From: CAVVFX01 sp963747535
GTDB lineage: Bacteria; Acidobacteriota; Terriglobia; Bryobacterales; Bryobacteraceae
NCBI GenBank assembly: GCA_963747535.1
Contig: CAVVFX010000017.1
Span: forward strand, 1 to 64,000
Length of the DNA: 64,000 nucleotides
Direction: 5' to 3'
Below the pieces are notes generated by a model, which made no database searches, was not told the DNA's origin, and was given only the letters and a program-made list of their open reading frames with translations. The position numbers and the translations under genes were made by a program. Positions 1 through 9,328 of this stretch are shown piece after piece. Position 1 is the first letter of the stretch. Every line of letters begins with the position of its first letter.

Positions 1-840
1 CCCGCACCGCCTGGTCGGGATTCAGCCTCGCCTTCGGATTCAAACGCAACTCCCGCAGAATGTTCACGTACTCGGTGCTGGGTAAAGCCTTCTTGACCTC
101 GCCAAACCGGGTTCGGAACGCGTCCAGCAGTACCCGATAGACATCGCGAGCCTTTTCCAGACTGGGAATTCCCGTCACTTCGCGGTACCCATGTCGTCCG
201 AGAACGTCGTTGTATTCGCGCGTGCCAAGGACTGTTCGCATGCTGCTGAAACGCGCCGCCATATTCCGGCTCGTCAGTCCAGTTAGGCACTCGCCGTTCC
301 GCTGCGCACGGTTTTGTGTGGATGTTGTGTTTGGCGCCCGTGCTGGTGTCGCCGACCTCGCGCTGTTCTGCGAGCCGGCGCCGCAATCTCCCGGCGGCGC
401 TCCATAGAGCCCCTTGTATACGTCCATGCCGATCCCGAGATAGCTGGCGCATTTCGAGAGCGCGTCGGTGCAGGCACCCTTGTACGCATCGCCGCGGTCA
501 GGGTTGTCATTTCCACCGAACTGCTCGACGGCGATACCGTATCGTGGGATCGACAGGTCGCTCTCACCACGACCATCTTGCCTGTCTCCACGATTTCGTT
601 ACACACTTGCCAGCCGTTCAGACCAAACACGTCGTTCAGCCGTTCCACAATGTAGATCACCTTAATCACCGACAGGCCCGGCTTCTGCGGATTGGGCGAC
701 ACTGCCTCGCGCGGAAGCAGCTCCTTCAACTTTTTCTTCAGATCCTCAGGAAGTTCAACCGTGTCACCGGAGTTTTCCGTGGCTGGCGGTGGCGTCTGCG
801 CGCTGGAATGGGTGTGATCGATACCGTTTACTGTTTGCAT
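1..840 (-). pseudogene. Rad52-family single-strand annealing protein, frameshifted and cut by the window edge
   Basis: The ATG at 840 follows a strong ribosome binding site (aaggagg). The first ~93 residues end in a stretch typical of Rad52/Rad22 annealing proteins (VIYIVERLNDVFGLNGW). Near 558-562 the frame breaks. The adjacent frame then continues the family, with DLSIPRYGIAVEQFGGND followed by DAYKGACTDALSKCASYLG, the conserved segment before the end of the annealing fold. That frame stays open to base 1, so the C-terminus lies outside. One missing G in the run at about 559-561 explains the break. Family members bind single-stranded DNA and anneal complementary strands. On a conjugative element next to SSB and a primase this suits recombination of incoming DNA. 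Real decay and a consensus error cannot be separated here. Confidence 0.72.
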
Positions 841-865
841 GGCTCCTCCTTTTTCAATCGAGAGT

Positions 866-1471
866 TCAGCCCTCCTCAAGCGACAACTCCATTTGTTCAG
901 CGGGGGCACGACATGTGTGTTCGACGCCGCGTCGGACTCCCTCGGCTGCTCTGCTGCCGATGGCGTCTCCCAGCTCCAACCATGTCGCTTCATCAATTTG
1001 GGCTAATGCATCCCGTTCCTTCCTGACAGTTTGGGCTCGCCTCTCGGGCAAATGACGGTTGGAAATAGCTGCAGTCAGGCTGTGGAGAATCCGAGAGCGG
1101 GCGGTCTGTTCTTCTCGAATGACTCCAGTCAATGCCGCGGCTCGGTCGGCCGCATAAGCAGACTCAGGATTTGTCGAGTTCCGAATCTGAATCCGAAAGC
1201 GGAACGGGGCCGATAACATTGGATCGATCACTCTCTCTCGAATCAACAGCGCCATCACCAGCTCATGGTCGAATCCGGCGTGCCGCCCCAAGTCGGCGCG
1301 GCCAAACGAACCGCGGGCGCGCATTCGCCAGACCACCGCGAGGCAGCGCTGATATAAGACGGGATCGACCGACCCGACATCCAGCATCGGCACCAAGCCG
1401 AGAAATGATTGCCACTCCCGCCGTTCCTCGGCATCCGGGGACCGCAGGTCCCGCAATTCCTTGCTTCTCAT
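866..1471 (-). CDS. hypothetical protein (201 aa)
   Basis: I do not recognise a family. The predicted product is charged and rich in arginine and glutamate, with no signal peptide or membrane segment; it looks like a soluble helical protein. I chose the ATG at 1471 (MRSKELRDL) because an AGGA sits about seven bases upstream; in-frame ATGs at 1477 and 1516 are alternatives. Its stop is 25 bases before the start of the Rad52-like gene on the same strand, so the two are probably co-transcribed. That suggests, but does not prove, a role in DNA processing. Confidence 0.55.
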   Translation of the reverse strand: MRSKELRDLRSPDAEERREWQSFLGLVPMLDVGSVDPVLYQRCLAVVWRMRARGSFGRADLGRHAGFDHELVMALLIRERVIDPMLSAPFRFRIQIRNSTNPESAYAADRAAALTGVIREEQTARSRILHSLTAAISNRHLPERRAQTVRKERDALAQIDEATWLELGDAIGSRAAEGVRRGVEHTCRAPAEQMELSLEEG

Positions 1472-1544
1472 GAACATATCCTGGCGTGAGGTAATTCGAC
1501 CTTCGTTTGCATGCATATCGAATCCGGGCTATCCTCAGGCAGCA

Positions 1545-3131
1545 ATGGATTCGCCGATCGAAACGGTCGTGACTGTCCCGGCCAAGCCCGAAACGCAGAT
1601 GCTGGCTCGGGTGCTGGAACTGAGACCGCAAGACTCTAAACTGATCTGCGTGACTGCCGACGGACGTGAGTTCGTGCTTCCGCGCCTGGTTGGTTCGAAC
1701 ATACGGATCAGCGATGAAGTCGCAGTGGCCAGTCCCACAGGGACCGCGACCGCGAACACCGAGATCTACATTCGCAAGGCATCGTACCGTGCGGCCGATG
1801 TCTACCAGCTGAAGGCCGGCTATGCTGCGTTACCGAAGCAGGACAAACGAGAAGAATTATTCGTGCGTGTTCAGGTTCCGGGCAGCCAATTCGGCATCGA
1901 CGCCGTCCACATTCCGTGCCCGGTAATTCGCGACTACTTCTTTGCAGTCAATCGAAACGCGGCATGGCCAAACCAGCCGACGTTCTACTACCTACTTCGC
2001 CTCCCACGCGACGTGACGTTCAAGGAGCTGCGCCTTGCCTATCGCCTCCGTCGCATGGAACTACAGAAGGAAAAGGCATCCCATGCCGACCTCGCCACGC
2101 TCGAACGGGCCTACAACCTGTTGGCGGAGCCGAACATCCGCGCACAATATGACAACGTACTGAAGGACGGCCTGACCTCTGTTGCATTCCCCTATTCCGG
2201 TTTGGGGTCTCTCATAGTGAGGGGGGAACGATCGGCGGACAGAGGCGTTTTCTTCGCCAATCGCATTCTGGCTTTCTTGCCTGAACGCCGCCGCAGGACC
2301 GTCCATGTGCCTCTCCGTAAACTCGATTATTTCGAGGACTACGCAATTCTCCGTGACCACCGTCGCAAGATCGAGATTCTCATCGACCATCAGTTGCTAC
2401 CAATTCGATGGGACCCAACCTGGAGTCGATGGCGCCATCTCATTTCCGCTACAGTGGAAATTTCCGCGGACTTCGTTCACACGGGTCACTACCGTAAGCG
2501 TAGCGGCGAGTGGAAGTTGATCGAGTGTGAAACCGCGCTTCCCAGCAGGACGGAACTCACAGTCCCAGAGTGTCTCGAAGAGGAAATCCTGAAAGCGCGC
2601 GCCGCGCACACACGTTTTGGCCAATACTGGAAACAGCTCGACCGTTTGCGCGCCCACGTCGAGTCAATCCCTACCGAACAGGATGAACTGCGGCGGCTCT
2701 GCTGGAATCAAGGTCTACCGGGCGATTTTGATGTCGCACAGATCACGTGGCGACCGGATTACGACGCCTATTATTACGAGCAACTCACCAAACGTGCGCG
2801 GACTATATACCTCTTTCGGGATGAGTACATCTTCGACCTCGAAAAGGCAGTGGTCGTTGAGGTGCCGCAAGCCGGGCACGCAACTTACATTTTCAGCAAG
2901 CCGCTAGATCTTAAACATTGGGTCTGGCAATACGCCAAGACCACCCGGCACGACATCCGCCTTAACCGCAATAACGTTGCAGAATCACTCGGTTTCCAGC
3001 GTCGCGTCGTTCACGGCAAGAACAAATCCGAATGGCTTCGGGAACTCCAACTGCGTACCGGAGAACCGCCCGATCTCGCATTGGAGCAGACTTCCTTAAG
3101 CCACAGGCAGCAGAAGTCCGAAGGGCTCTAG
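1545..3131 (+). CDS. large protein with a degenerate J-domain
   Basis: The product is 528 aa. Residues ~147-210 resemble a DnaJ J-domain (FYYLLRLPRDVTFKELRLAY, later LERAYNLLAEP and RAQYD). However, the His-Pro-Asp tripeptide that J-domains use to stimulate Hsp70 is missing; the corresponding loop reads LQKEKASHADL. The rest is unrecognised and rich in tryptophan and tyrosine. I prefer the ATG at 1545 to the one at 1461, because the latter lies inside the divergent neighbour. It is one of the few plus-strand genes in the element and begins a cargo-like segment. A J-domain without HPD may serve only as an interaction module. Function unknown. Confidence 0.6.
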   Translation: MDSPIETVVTVPAKPETQMLARVLELRPQDSKLICVTADGREFVLPRLVGSNIRISDEVAVASPTGTATANTEIYIRKASYRAADVYQLKAGYAALPKQDKREELFVRVQVPGSQFGIDAVHIPCPVIRDYFFAVNRNAAWPNQPTFYYLLRLPRDVTFKELRLAYRLRRMELQKEKASHADLATLERAYNLLAEPNIRAQYDNVLKDGLTSVAFPYSGLGSLIVRGERSADRGVFFANRILAFLPERRRRTVHVPLRKLDYFEDYAILRDHRRKIEILIDHQLLPIRWDPTWSRWRHLISATVEISADFVHTGHYRKRSGEWKLIECETALPSRTELTVPECLEEEILKARAAHTRFGQYWKQLDRLRAHVESIPTEQDELRRLCWNQGLPGDFDVAQITWRPDYDAYYYEQLTKRARTIYLFRDEYIFDLEKAVVVEVPQAGHATYIFSKPLDLKHWVWQYAKTTRHDIRLNRNNVAESLGFQRRVVHGKNKSEWLRELQLRTGEPPDLALEQTSLSHRQQKSEGL

Positions 3132-3179
3132 GGCGATTCGATCGTCGCGCTAACGCGGGACTGAATGAGGGTGACAGAT

Positions 3180-3545
3180 TATGCGCGCACCGCTTGACTT
3201 CGGGCAGACGAGGATTCGTCGATTCGGTCTTCGCCTTCGCTGTTGTCCGGTGCAGAAATCACGGACGTGATCTCTCCAGTTCATCGAGGGTTTTCTTGTT
3301 GAGTATCGCCGCCCGCTTGGATGGAGCGACGGGCTGTCCACTTGAATCCCTTTCCTTTCCAGTTCCAGTTGAAATAGATGGAAGACATCAATAGCGATGG
3401 CGAAATGGTCTGGGCTGTGTGTAACAGCCACAGCGCCCTTCGGAGGCCTTCTCACGATAGATACTCGTATTCGCCGGCTTGAGCGCCGCCACTTGACGGC
3501 GGTGTCTTGTTCGTTGGTGGAGACTCTGGCGTGGCCGATCAGCAT
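3180..3545 (-). pseudogene. serine recombinase (resolvase/invertase) remnant
   Basis: Starting at the ATG at 3545, the product reads MLIGHARVSTNEQDTAV, the N-terminal signature of serine recombinases, including the catalytic serine in ARVST. After that the frame is lost. A shifted frame continues with AALKPANTSIYREKASEGR, matching the family's conserved E-K-x-S-G/E-R segment, and a third frame gives FQLELERKGIQV, the next helix. At least two frameshifts and loss of the rest make it inactive. It marks a former resolvase or invertase, such as one carried by a Tn3-type transposon or an integrated plasmid. The flanks (3132-3180 and 3546-3890) hold no gene I can support. Confidence 0.7.
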
Positions 3546-3890
3546 TGCACATATGTATCGCCAGTCGAAGCGACTGTGCAATACGTATTCACAACTCAGG
3601 GCAACTGAAAACCGGTCAATCACCGATTCTTGCAAAATCGCTCGTTTGCGCAACGTTGTTCCCGACCGCTTTCATGAGGCCGTCAAGCAGACGCTTGGCC
3701 TCTACTCGCTAGCGATACTGACAGCGGCCAAACGTCAGGTTAGACAAGCCTGCTCGACTGCCCGGAAACAACCCTGACAGGTATTGCAGTAGCCAATCGA
3801 TCGATTTACGAAGGAGAAAGATCAGGAGTGCGATGACCAGCGAAAGAATCTCTCTCCAGGAGCCGAGCGCCGGGGAGGTAACATACACAT

Positions 3891-5391
3891 GTGAATCCAG
3901 TTATCAAAACCAGATGTGGTGACGTCCGCGGCAGTGTTGCCGATGGTGTATACGCATTTAAGGGAATACCTTATGCGGCCCCGCCATTTGGTCCCAATCG
4001 GCTCCGACACCCACAGCCTGTTGCGCCTTGGAGCGGCGTGCGAGAGGCGCTCACCTATGGCCCGAAGGCGCCCCAGTTGCCATATCCTCCACCGTTTGAC
4101 GTGCTCCTCGCGGACCTTGCCGTCGCCGGTGAGGACTGTCTAAACCTCAATATCTGGTCCCCCGACCTCGGGTCCGCTAGGCAACCGGTGATGGTCTGGA
4201 TTGCTGGCGGTGAATTCGAACACGGAACGGGTGCGGAGCACTGGTATGAGGGCAGTCGTTTCGCTCGCGACGGCATCGTCTGCGTGACCATCAATTATCG
4301 GGTTGGTGCCGATGGGTTCCTTTGTCTGGGCGATGGGAACGCCAACCGCGGCTTGCTCGACCAGGTGTCCGCCCTCGAGTGGGTGCAGGAGAATATCGCC
4401 GCCTTCGGTGGTGATCCTGGAAATGTCACCATGTTTGGCGAGTCTGCTGGAGCAATGAGCATCGGCTCGTTGCTTTCCATACCGCGTGCCGAGGGGCTGT
4501 TCCGGCGAGCTATCCTCCAGAGCGGAGCCGCTCATCCCGTGATGTCAGCCTCAACGGCACAACGAGTCGGCCAGTATCTCGCCGAAAAACTCGGCGTCGC
4601 GGCCACCCGAGAAGCGATCGCGGATGTCCCGCTGGATCGAATGCTTCAGGCCCAGGCGGTGTTGAACACCGATCTCGCCGCACATCGCGACACGCAGCGT
4701 TGGAGTGATGAGGTACTGGTCCCCATGATGCTGTGGCAGCCGGTGATCGACGGCGACGTCATCCCCGCACGTCCGATCGATCGCATTGTTGCCGGGGCCG
4801 TGGGGAATGTTGACCTCATGGTTGGCACGAACATCGACGAATGGAGGTTCTTCCTGGTACCCAATGGCGTGATCGAGTTCATCACAGACGAGTTCCTGGC
4901 TGGCGCCATCGCGGCGTACGGGCTCCCGGTCGAAGCGACATTAAGGGCGTGTCGCGCAGAACATCCCAATGCCACCGCTGGCGATCTTCTCGCGGCTATC
5001 CAGAGCGACTGGTACATTCGCATTCCCGCCATCCGCCTCGCCGACGCGCACGCGAAAAACGCCAAGACTTCGCCAACTTATATGTACGAGTTCGCGTGGC
5101 GAGCACCGCAGTTCAACGGACTCCTTGGTGCGTGCCACACGCTCGAAGGTTCCCTTCGTATTCGACACACTCGGCAGCGGGACTGAGGCGATCTGGGGAA
5201 CCGATCCGCCAGAACAACTCGCGGACACCATGCACGCCGCCTGGGTGGCCTTTGCCAGCGATGGAGACTGCGGTTGGCCCAAGTACGATCTTAAATGCAG
5301 GACAACCATGCGCTTCGATACGACCTCAGTGGCCGTGGACGATCCTCGCTCCGCGGAGAGAGAACGGTGGGAACAAAGCTCCAGCCAGTGA
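3891..5391 (+). pseudogene. type-B carboxylesterase, frameshifted near its 3' end
   Basis: The GTG at 3891 follows a GGGGAGG box; an overlapping ATG is immediately stopped. The product matches type-B carboxylesterases of the alpha/beta-hydrolase fold: FKGIPYAAPP near the N-terminus, EDCLNLNIW, NYRVGADGF, and the nucleophile elbow FGESAGA with its serine near residue 184. An acidic residue (GTNIDEWRFF) and the expected histidine (GACHTLE) follow. Just after that histidine, near 5150, the frame breaks and would stop at 5186. The alternative frame restores VPFVFDTLGSGTEAIWG and continues to 5391. One extra G at 5148-5151 explains it. Family members hydrolyse carboxylic esters. It lies in the cargo segment next to an IS. 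About 200 bases without a gene follow. Confidence 0.82.
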
Positions 5392-5589
5392 CCACTCTGC
5401 TTTCAACGATCGTCGGAGGACGGATGTAACTACTTGGCAAAAAGCGGGTCGCACCTTGCACTCGGAATGGATAGATCCTCCCTGAGGCCCCAGCGTTTAC
5501 CGAATTTGGCTCCCGACCTTAACGCTGGATCCGGGCGGAGCATGGAAACGAGATGATGTTGCTCGCCTCTACTCCTCTATTGCCCACCT

Positions 5590-6820
5590 AGTATATCGTT
5601 TCACTAAAAACTATCCTAATTGATCCTGCTGGAGTGCGTCGAATTTCTTCCAGCGGTGGACTACGGGAGCGGCATTGATTTCCGCGATGCCCTTGAGAAT
5701 TCGGTTGCGCAGTTCTGCCCAGGATTTTACTCGGATGTGCCGGAGGAAGGTGCGCGCCATCTTGCCGAAGAGCGTCTCCACGATGTTCAGCCAGGAGCCA
5801 TGTTTGGGTGTCAGGACGTACCGGAATCGGTTGGGGTGTTTGGTTAGGAATGCTCGTGTCTCTTTGGAGATATGCGCGGAATGGTTGTCCAAGATTATGC
5901 GAATGGTGCACTCTGGCGGATAGTATGCGTCCAGGTCCGCCAGCAGCGCAGTGAATTCCACGCTTCGGTGGCGCTCCTCTACACGGGCGGTGATGTGGCC
6001 ATCCTGCAGATCCAGGGCCGCCAGTATCGAACAGGTCCCGAGACGCTTGTACTCGTGATCGCGCGCCCATTTCGAGTGCTTGCCCGCCGCTGGCGGTAGG
6101 TCAGGCGCTGTGTTGGCGATGGCCTGCACTCCTGGCTTTTCGCCCACTGATACCGTGATGACGTTCGATACCGACTCTCCAGCCTCCTGCCTTTCATTGC
6201 GGAACGCAACATCCTGATAGACCATCAGGACTGCCCGCATTTTGCTCTCGAACTCTGGATCGCGCCGTTCCAGATAGTATTTGATCTTTTCCGGGTGCAG
6301 TGGTTGCTCGGCCAGAATACGATGCACCGTGGCTTTGGCCGCTTTTTGGAGGGCCGGATGGCCGGCTTCCATCGCATGTTCCCGAATATGTTTGGCCAAC
6401 GATTGTCGTGACCAGGTCTCCGCGGCATAGCCTAAATCCTTTGGCTTGGAACACGCCGTGTGGACAACCCACGCCCTCGCATCATCGCCGATGTCCGGTG
6501 CCTTCGGGCGGTGATAAGTATCTTTCAACGCCGCCTGCGGACCGACCGCCAACGCCTTGGCAACCCACTTGGTAACACTTGCGCGTGTCATCCGAAGAGA
6601 ACGGCTGATATCGGTAATGGATTCACCTGCGCAATACTTAAGAAGAATCTCCGCGCGCTGGACTTCGCGCCGTGGCGCGGTCCGGGATTGCGTCAGTTCT
6701 TTCAACACTGCCATGTCTTCGTCCGAGATGGCCAGTTTGGATCGCTTCGATTTACCTGCCATGCCACCAGCTTAGCAGGAAACCAAATCATAAGATCATG
6801 TTTTAGTGAAACGATATACT
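5590..6820 (-). mobile_element. IS630-family insertion sequence with perfect terminal repeats
   Basis: A 20-bp sequence at 5590-5609 (agtatatcgtttcactaaaa) recurs as its exact reverse complement at 6801-6820. Between them is one intact transposase gene. The ends are TA-rich, as expected for IS630 elements, which duplicate a TA target; the exact boundary is ambiguous by a few bases because the ends themselves read TATA. The element sits between the carboxylesterase and ssb and appears recent: perfect repeats and an undamaged gene. Confidence 0.9.
5611..6762 (-). CDS. IS630 family transposase
   Basis: The product is 383 aa, a usual length for the family. The N-terminal half holds a helix-turn-helix (ITDISRSLRMTRASVTKWV) for binding the terminal repeats. 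The C-terminal half is a DDE nuclease: first aspartate in AALDLQDGHI, second in IILDNHSAH, glutamate in PKHGSWLNIVE. It cuts and pastes the surrounding element into TA sites. The frame is intact, so the copy may be active. It is not closely similar to the second IS630 transposase in this window, at 57432-58502. Confidence 0.93.
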   Translation of the reverse strand: MAGKSKRSKLAISDEDMAVLKELTQSRTAPRREVQRAEILLKYCAGESITDISRSLRMTRASVTKWVAKALAVGPQAALKDTYHRPKAPDIGDDARAWVVHTACSKPKDLGYAAETWSRQSLAKHIREHAMEAGHPALQKAAKATVHRILAEQPLHPEKIKYYLERRDPEFESKMRAVLMVYQDVAFRNERQEAGESVSNVITVSVGEKPGVQAIANTAPDLPPAAGKHSKWARDHEYKRLGTCSILAALDLQDGHITARVEERHRSVEFTALLADLDAYYPPECTIRIILDNHSAHISKETRAFLTKHPNRFRYVLTPKHGSWLNIVETLFGKMARTFLRHIRVKSWAELRNRILKGIAEINAAPVVHRWKKFDALQQDQLG

Positions 6821-6867
6821 TAGGCCCTCCGTACGGAGTAAATGGACACGATAACACAGAGGGTATA

Positions 6868-7335
6868 TCAGAACGGAATGTCGTCGTCTTGAACACCGTC
6901 CTCTATGGGATCAGGGGCGCGATCTACGCGACTGCTAGCGTGCCCGCGCGCTGGACGGCCTCCGGATTTCTCCTGCCGCTCCGCTCCATTGCCATTCCCG
7001 TTCCCATTTCCTGCGAGCAGTATGACATTCTGCGCCACCACCTCGGTGATATATCGTTTCACGCCGCCGTTGTCGTCATAAGACCGGGTTTGGATACGTC
7101 CCTCCACGTACAATCTCGTCCCTTTCGTCAAATATGCGGCAAGGCTCTCCTTGTTCCAGAGCACGATGTAGATCCAGTCCGTTTCTTCGTGCACCTGTTT
7201 GTCGGAACCTGTCCACTGCCGGTTCATCGCCAGCGAAACCCGTGAAACCGGCGTACCGCTTTGGGTATGTCTGGTTTCGGCATCGCCGCCGAGTCTGCCA
7301 ACCAGGATCGCCTTGTTGACACTTCGCTCTGCCAT
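6868..7335 (-). CDS. ssb: single-stranded DNA-binding protein
   Basis: The product is 155 aa. It starts SVNKAILVGRLGGDAETRHT, the first strand of the bacterial SSB OB-fold, and keeps ETDWIYIVLWNKESLAAY and the GTRLYVEGRIQTRSY strand. A flexible glycine/asparagine linker leads to the acidic tail DDDIPF, which recruits partner proteins in this family. An aaggaga box precedes the ATG. SSB coats single-stranded DNA. A second SSB on a conjugative element usually protects transferred strands, and this one sits in the operon-like run with HD-type, primase and RNase H genes. A 13-bp match to the IS630 end inside the gene falls on coding sequence and looks like chance. Confidence 0.95.
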   Translation of the reverse strand: MAERSVNKAILVGRLGGDAETRHTQSGTPVSRVSLAMNRQWTGSDKQVHEETDWIYIVLWNKESLAAYLTKGTRLYVEGRIQTRSYDDNGGVKRYITEVVAQNVILLAGNGNGNGNGAERQEKSGGRPARGHASSRVDRAPDPIEDGVQDDDIPF

Positions 7336-7384
7336 TTTGCATTCTCCTTCGCCAAAAATTACTCATGACCGTTTCCTGTTACGC

Positions 7385-8014
7385 CTATTCCTGCCTGTCT
7401 CCCGCCAGAACTCGATCGCGAACTCGCATAGCAGCCCGCGTGGCTGCCGCAAATGCCGAGACCGTCCAATGGTCGACCCCGCCGTCCTTATGCTTTTCGA
7501 TCCACCGTCGCGTGTAACTCTTTAGGCCGCTCAGCCATTCCCGTGCATCTTCTGAATTCAGTCGCGCCGATTCCAAGGGCGTAAAGTGTTCGCTGCCTGC
7601 CTGTCGCTCTTTAGCCCGCAGCATGTACTCGGAGAGTTCTCCTGTCGCCCCCGCCATTGGCAGATACAGCCAGGCTGGCGTCAGCACAAAGGCCAGTTTG
7701 TCGGCTACACAAAGGCGGGAGAATTGCCGTCCAGTTCGCTTCGCCCAGTAGCGCGAATGGGCCGCGGTGAAGGCTCCCCAAGACTCACCGAAGAACAGCG
7801 CCATGATTCTGGCGCCAAGTTCAACGTGCGTCTCCCCGTCGTTTCCGTCCATATCGCGCTTTGATAAATACCCAATGTCGTGCAGCCAGAAGGCAGCCCA
7901 CAAACGAAGGTCCCAGGGAAAGCCGTAGAGTCTCCACCAAGCCACGGCGAGGAACCAGGGATGGACAATCGCACAATGTGCGCCGTATAAAACTGATCTT
8001 GTTCCAATGTTCAC
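7385..8014 (-). CDS. HD-domain-like protein (209 aa)
   Basis: I place the start at the GTG at 8014, because AGGAGG lies just upstream; the longer reading frame from 8278 runs over the neighbouring lipoprotein gene in another frame. The protein resembles HD-type metal hydrolases: an early histidine (AHCAIVHPW), a central AFWLHDIGY, and THVELGARIM followed by AAHSRYWAK. That pattern of H...HD...H...H suits a metal-dependent phosphohydrolase. The substrate cannot be guessed. Aromatic-rich segments (PWFLAVAWWRLYGFPW) are unusual and might contact a membrane. It lies between ssb and a lipoprotein in the DNA-processing half of the element. Confidence 0.6.
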   Translation of the reverse strand: MNIGTRSVLYGAHCAIVHPWFLAVAWWRLYGFPWDLRLWAAFWLHDIGYLSKRDMDGNDGETHVELGARIMALFFGESWGAFTAAHSRYWAKRTGRQFSRLCVADKLAFVLTPAWLYLPMAGATGELSEYMLRAKERQAGSEHFTPLESARLNSEDAREWLSGLKSYTRRWIEKHKDGGVDHWTVSAFAAATRAAMRVRDRVLAGDRQE

Positions 8015-8055
8015 GATGTACCTCCTGCCGGTCGACGGATAGCGCGTCCGCTTGC

Positions 8056-8262
8056 TCAATCCATGAAATGCGCTCCGGGCTCGGTTGGATGGCATGCCGT
8101 TGCCGGGCCGCCGGACTCCCGGCATGGTTTCTCGGCGGCGCCGCTCTCCATTTCGCATCCCATCGTGGTGTGCAGGCACTGCTGCGCTCCGCATCCGGAT
8201 AGAATAAGGCTCGCAATAGCGAGCACAGTCAGAAGCCTCTTGATCGACTTCCTCATGTGCAT
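8056..8262 (-). CDS. small lipoprotein
   Basis: The ATG at 8262 (or 8256, MRKSIKRLL) opens a short protein of about 66-68 residues. A basic N-region and a hydrophobic stretch (LLTVLAIASLILSGC) end in a clear lipobox, LSGC. The mature part is cysteine-rich. Size and lipobox recall the entry-exclusion or VirB7-type lipoproteins of conjugation systems, but no residue pattern allows a firm match, and it is far from the main secretion operon. It should be anchored in a membrane after lipidation. Confidence 0.6.
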   Translation of the reverse strand: MHMRKSIKRLLTVLAIASLILSGCGAQQCLHTTMGCEMESGAAEKPCRESGGPATACHPTEPGAHFMD

Positions 8263-8296
8263 ACTCTTCCTGATCCATTGGACGGCGGCAGCAAAC

Positions 8297-9025
8297 TCAT
8301 TGCAGTGGTGACGTGACGTCCACAAGTATTCCGTGAACACTTTCGGGAGGCTGCTTCAGTCCGTCGTCGGCCGCGATGTTTTGAATGGCATGGGGCGCCT
8401 CTCCTTCTGTTTCACGCGGCGGCGCCACTAATCGGGAATAATGTGGATGCGAGCAGTTCACGCACGACACTCCACTGGTTACGGCCTTGACCGCCTCGAT
8501 GAATCCGGCAGGCAGTTCGATTTCCTCGCCGGAACGTGTGAAGAATTGTGGTCGAACGCATCCGCTCAAATCCTTGTCTTTGCCCCAAAGTTCCAGAGCC
8601 AGATACCCCTGCGTTCCACGAAACAGTTCCTCGGCGTTTAGCTTTGGGCGGTGCCCGACCTCCGCCGCCACGGGGCGGTGTCGCGTGATGCACAGCTCGT
8701 AGGTTCTCGCAATCCGCAACATCTCGATCCGCGTAATCACTGGCGCTATCACCACGGCATGCGGACCGTTCGCTATGAGGGAATCGAGCGTCTGCAGCCA
8801 AGGCATAGCCTCACCGTTCTCTCCGGCGAAACTGACGTAGTATCCAACATCTACGGTCGCTCCACCTGATTCCACTCCGCGTACGACATATCGTTTCGCC
8901 CGTCCCTGATGTTCCAGGCTCAACTGGGGCTGTCCGTAGATTCCGACCCTGCGCAGCTGGTTAATCACCGCCTGCGGAAACGTCAATCCCCACCGGTTCA
9001 GTTTTCGATTGAACTCCATGGCCAT
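8297..9025 (-). CDS. hypothetical protein with C-x-x-C-x-H motif (242 aa)
   Basis: No family recognised. The protein is soluble, without a signal peptide. Near the C-terminus SCVNCSHPHYSRL has paired cysteines and histidines that could bind a metal. It overlaps the upstream gene's 3' end by about 65 bases in another frame, suggesting coupled translation. The final ~40 residues look disordered. It belongs to the DNA-processing half of the element. Confidence 0.55.
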   Translation of the reverse strand: MAMEFNRKLNRWGLTFPQAVINQLRRVGIYGQPQLSLEHQGRAKRYVVRGVESGGATVDVGYYVSFAGENGEAMPWLQTLDSLIANGPHAVVIAPVITRIEMLRIARTYELCITRHRPVAAEVGHRPKLNAEELFRGTQGYLALELWGKDKDLSGCVRPQFFTRSGEEIELPAGFIEAVKAVTSGVSCVNCSHPHYSRLVAPPRETEGEAPHAIQNIAADDGLKQPPESVHGILVDVTSPLQ

Positions 9026-9242
9026 CTGTCCTTTCCTTTTCGTTTACGCCTGCTTTGAGGGACTCACGCCGAGCGAGCGCAACGAGCGCGAGCGAAAGCT
9101 CATCTGCAGCCCGCATCGCTCGGAGGAGAGCTTCGTGGTCCTCTGCTCGCCACATTTGCCCGACTCGTTCTGCCGAAACATCTCCAATCCACTTCCGGAC
9201 CGCGACCGGTCCCACCGACTCGCCGCATATCATTTCGTTCAT
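8961..9242 (-). CDS. hypothetical small protein (93 aa)
   Basis: I favour the ATG at 9242 (MNEMICGES) because AGGAGG lies two to three bases before it; the longer start at 9263 has none. The sequence is hydrophilic and helical (AEDHEALLRAMRAADELS). Its 3' end overlaps the start of the next minus-strand gene. No function can be assigned. Confidence 0.5.
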   Translation of the reverse strand: MNEMICGESVGPVAVRKWIGDVSAERVGQMWRAEDHEALLRAMRAADELSLALVALARRESLKAGVNEKERTDGHGVQSKTEPVGIDVSAGGD

Positions 9243-9328
9243 AACCTCCTCTCCTACCGGCAATCAACCACTCTTCGGATCGCTGACATATTGCAGCTCT
9301 GACGCGGCGACCAATTCCGCCAAATACT

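Noticed and set aside
3397..3777. 126-codon plus-strand reading frame
   Set aside because: Antisense to the serine-recombinase remnant; no domain or ribosome binding site.
7050..7062. 13-bp match to the IS630 terminal repeat (tatatcgtttcac) inside ssb
   Set aside because: It falls within codons for a typical SSB strand (VKRYITEVVA) and the gene is intact; no target duplication or second end. Chance.
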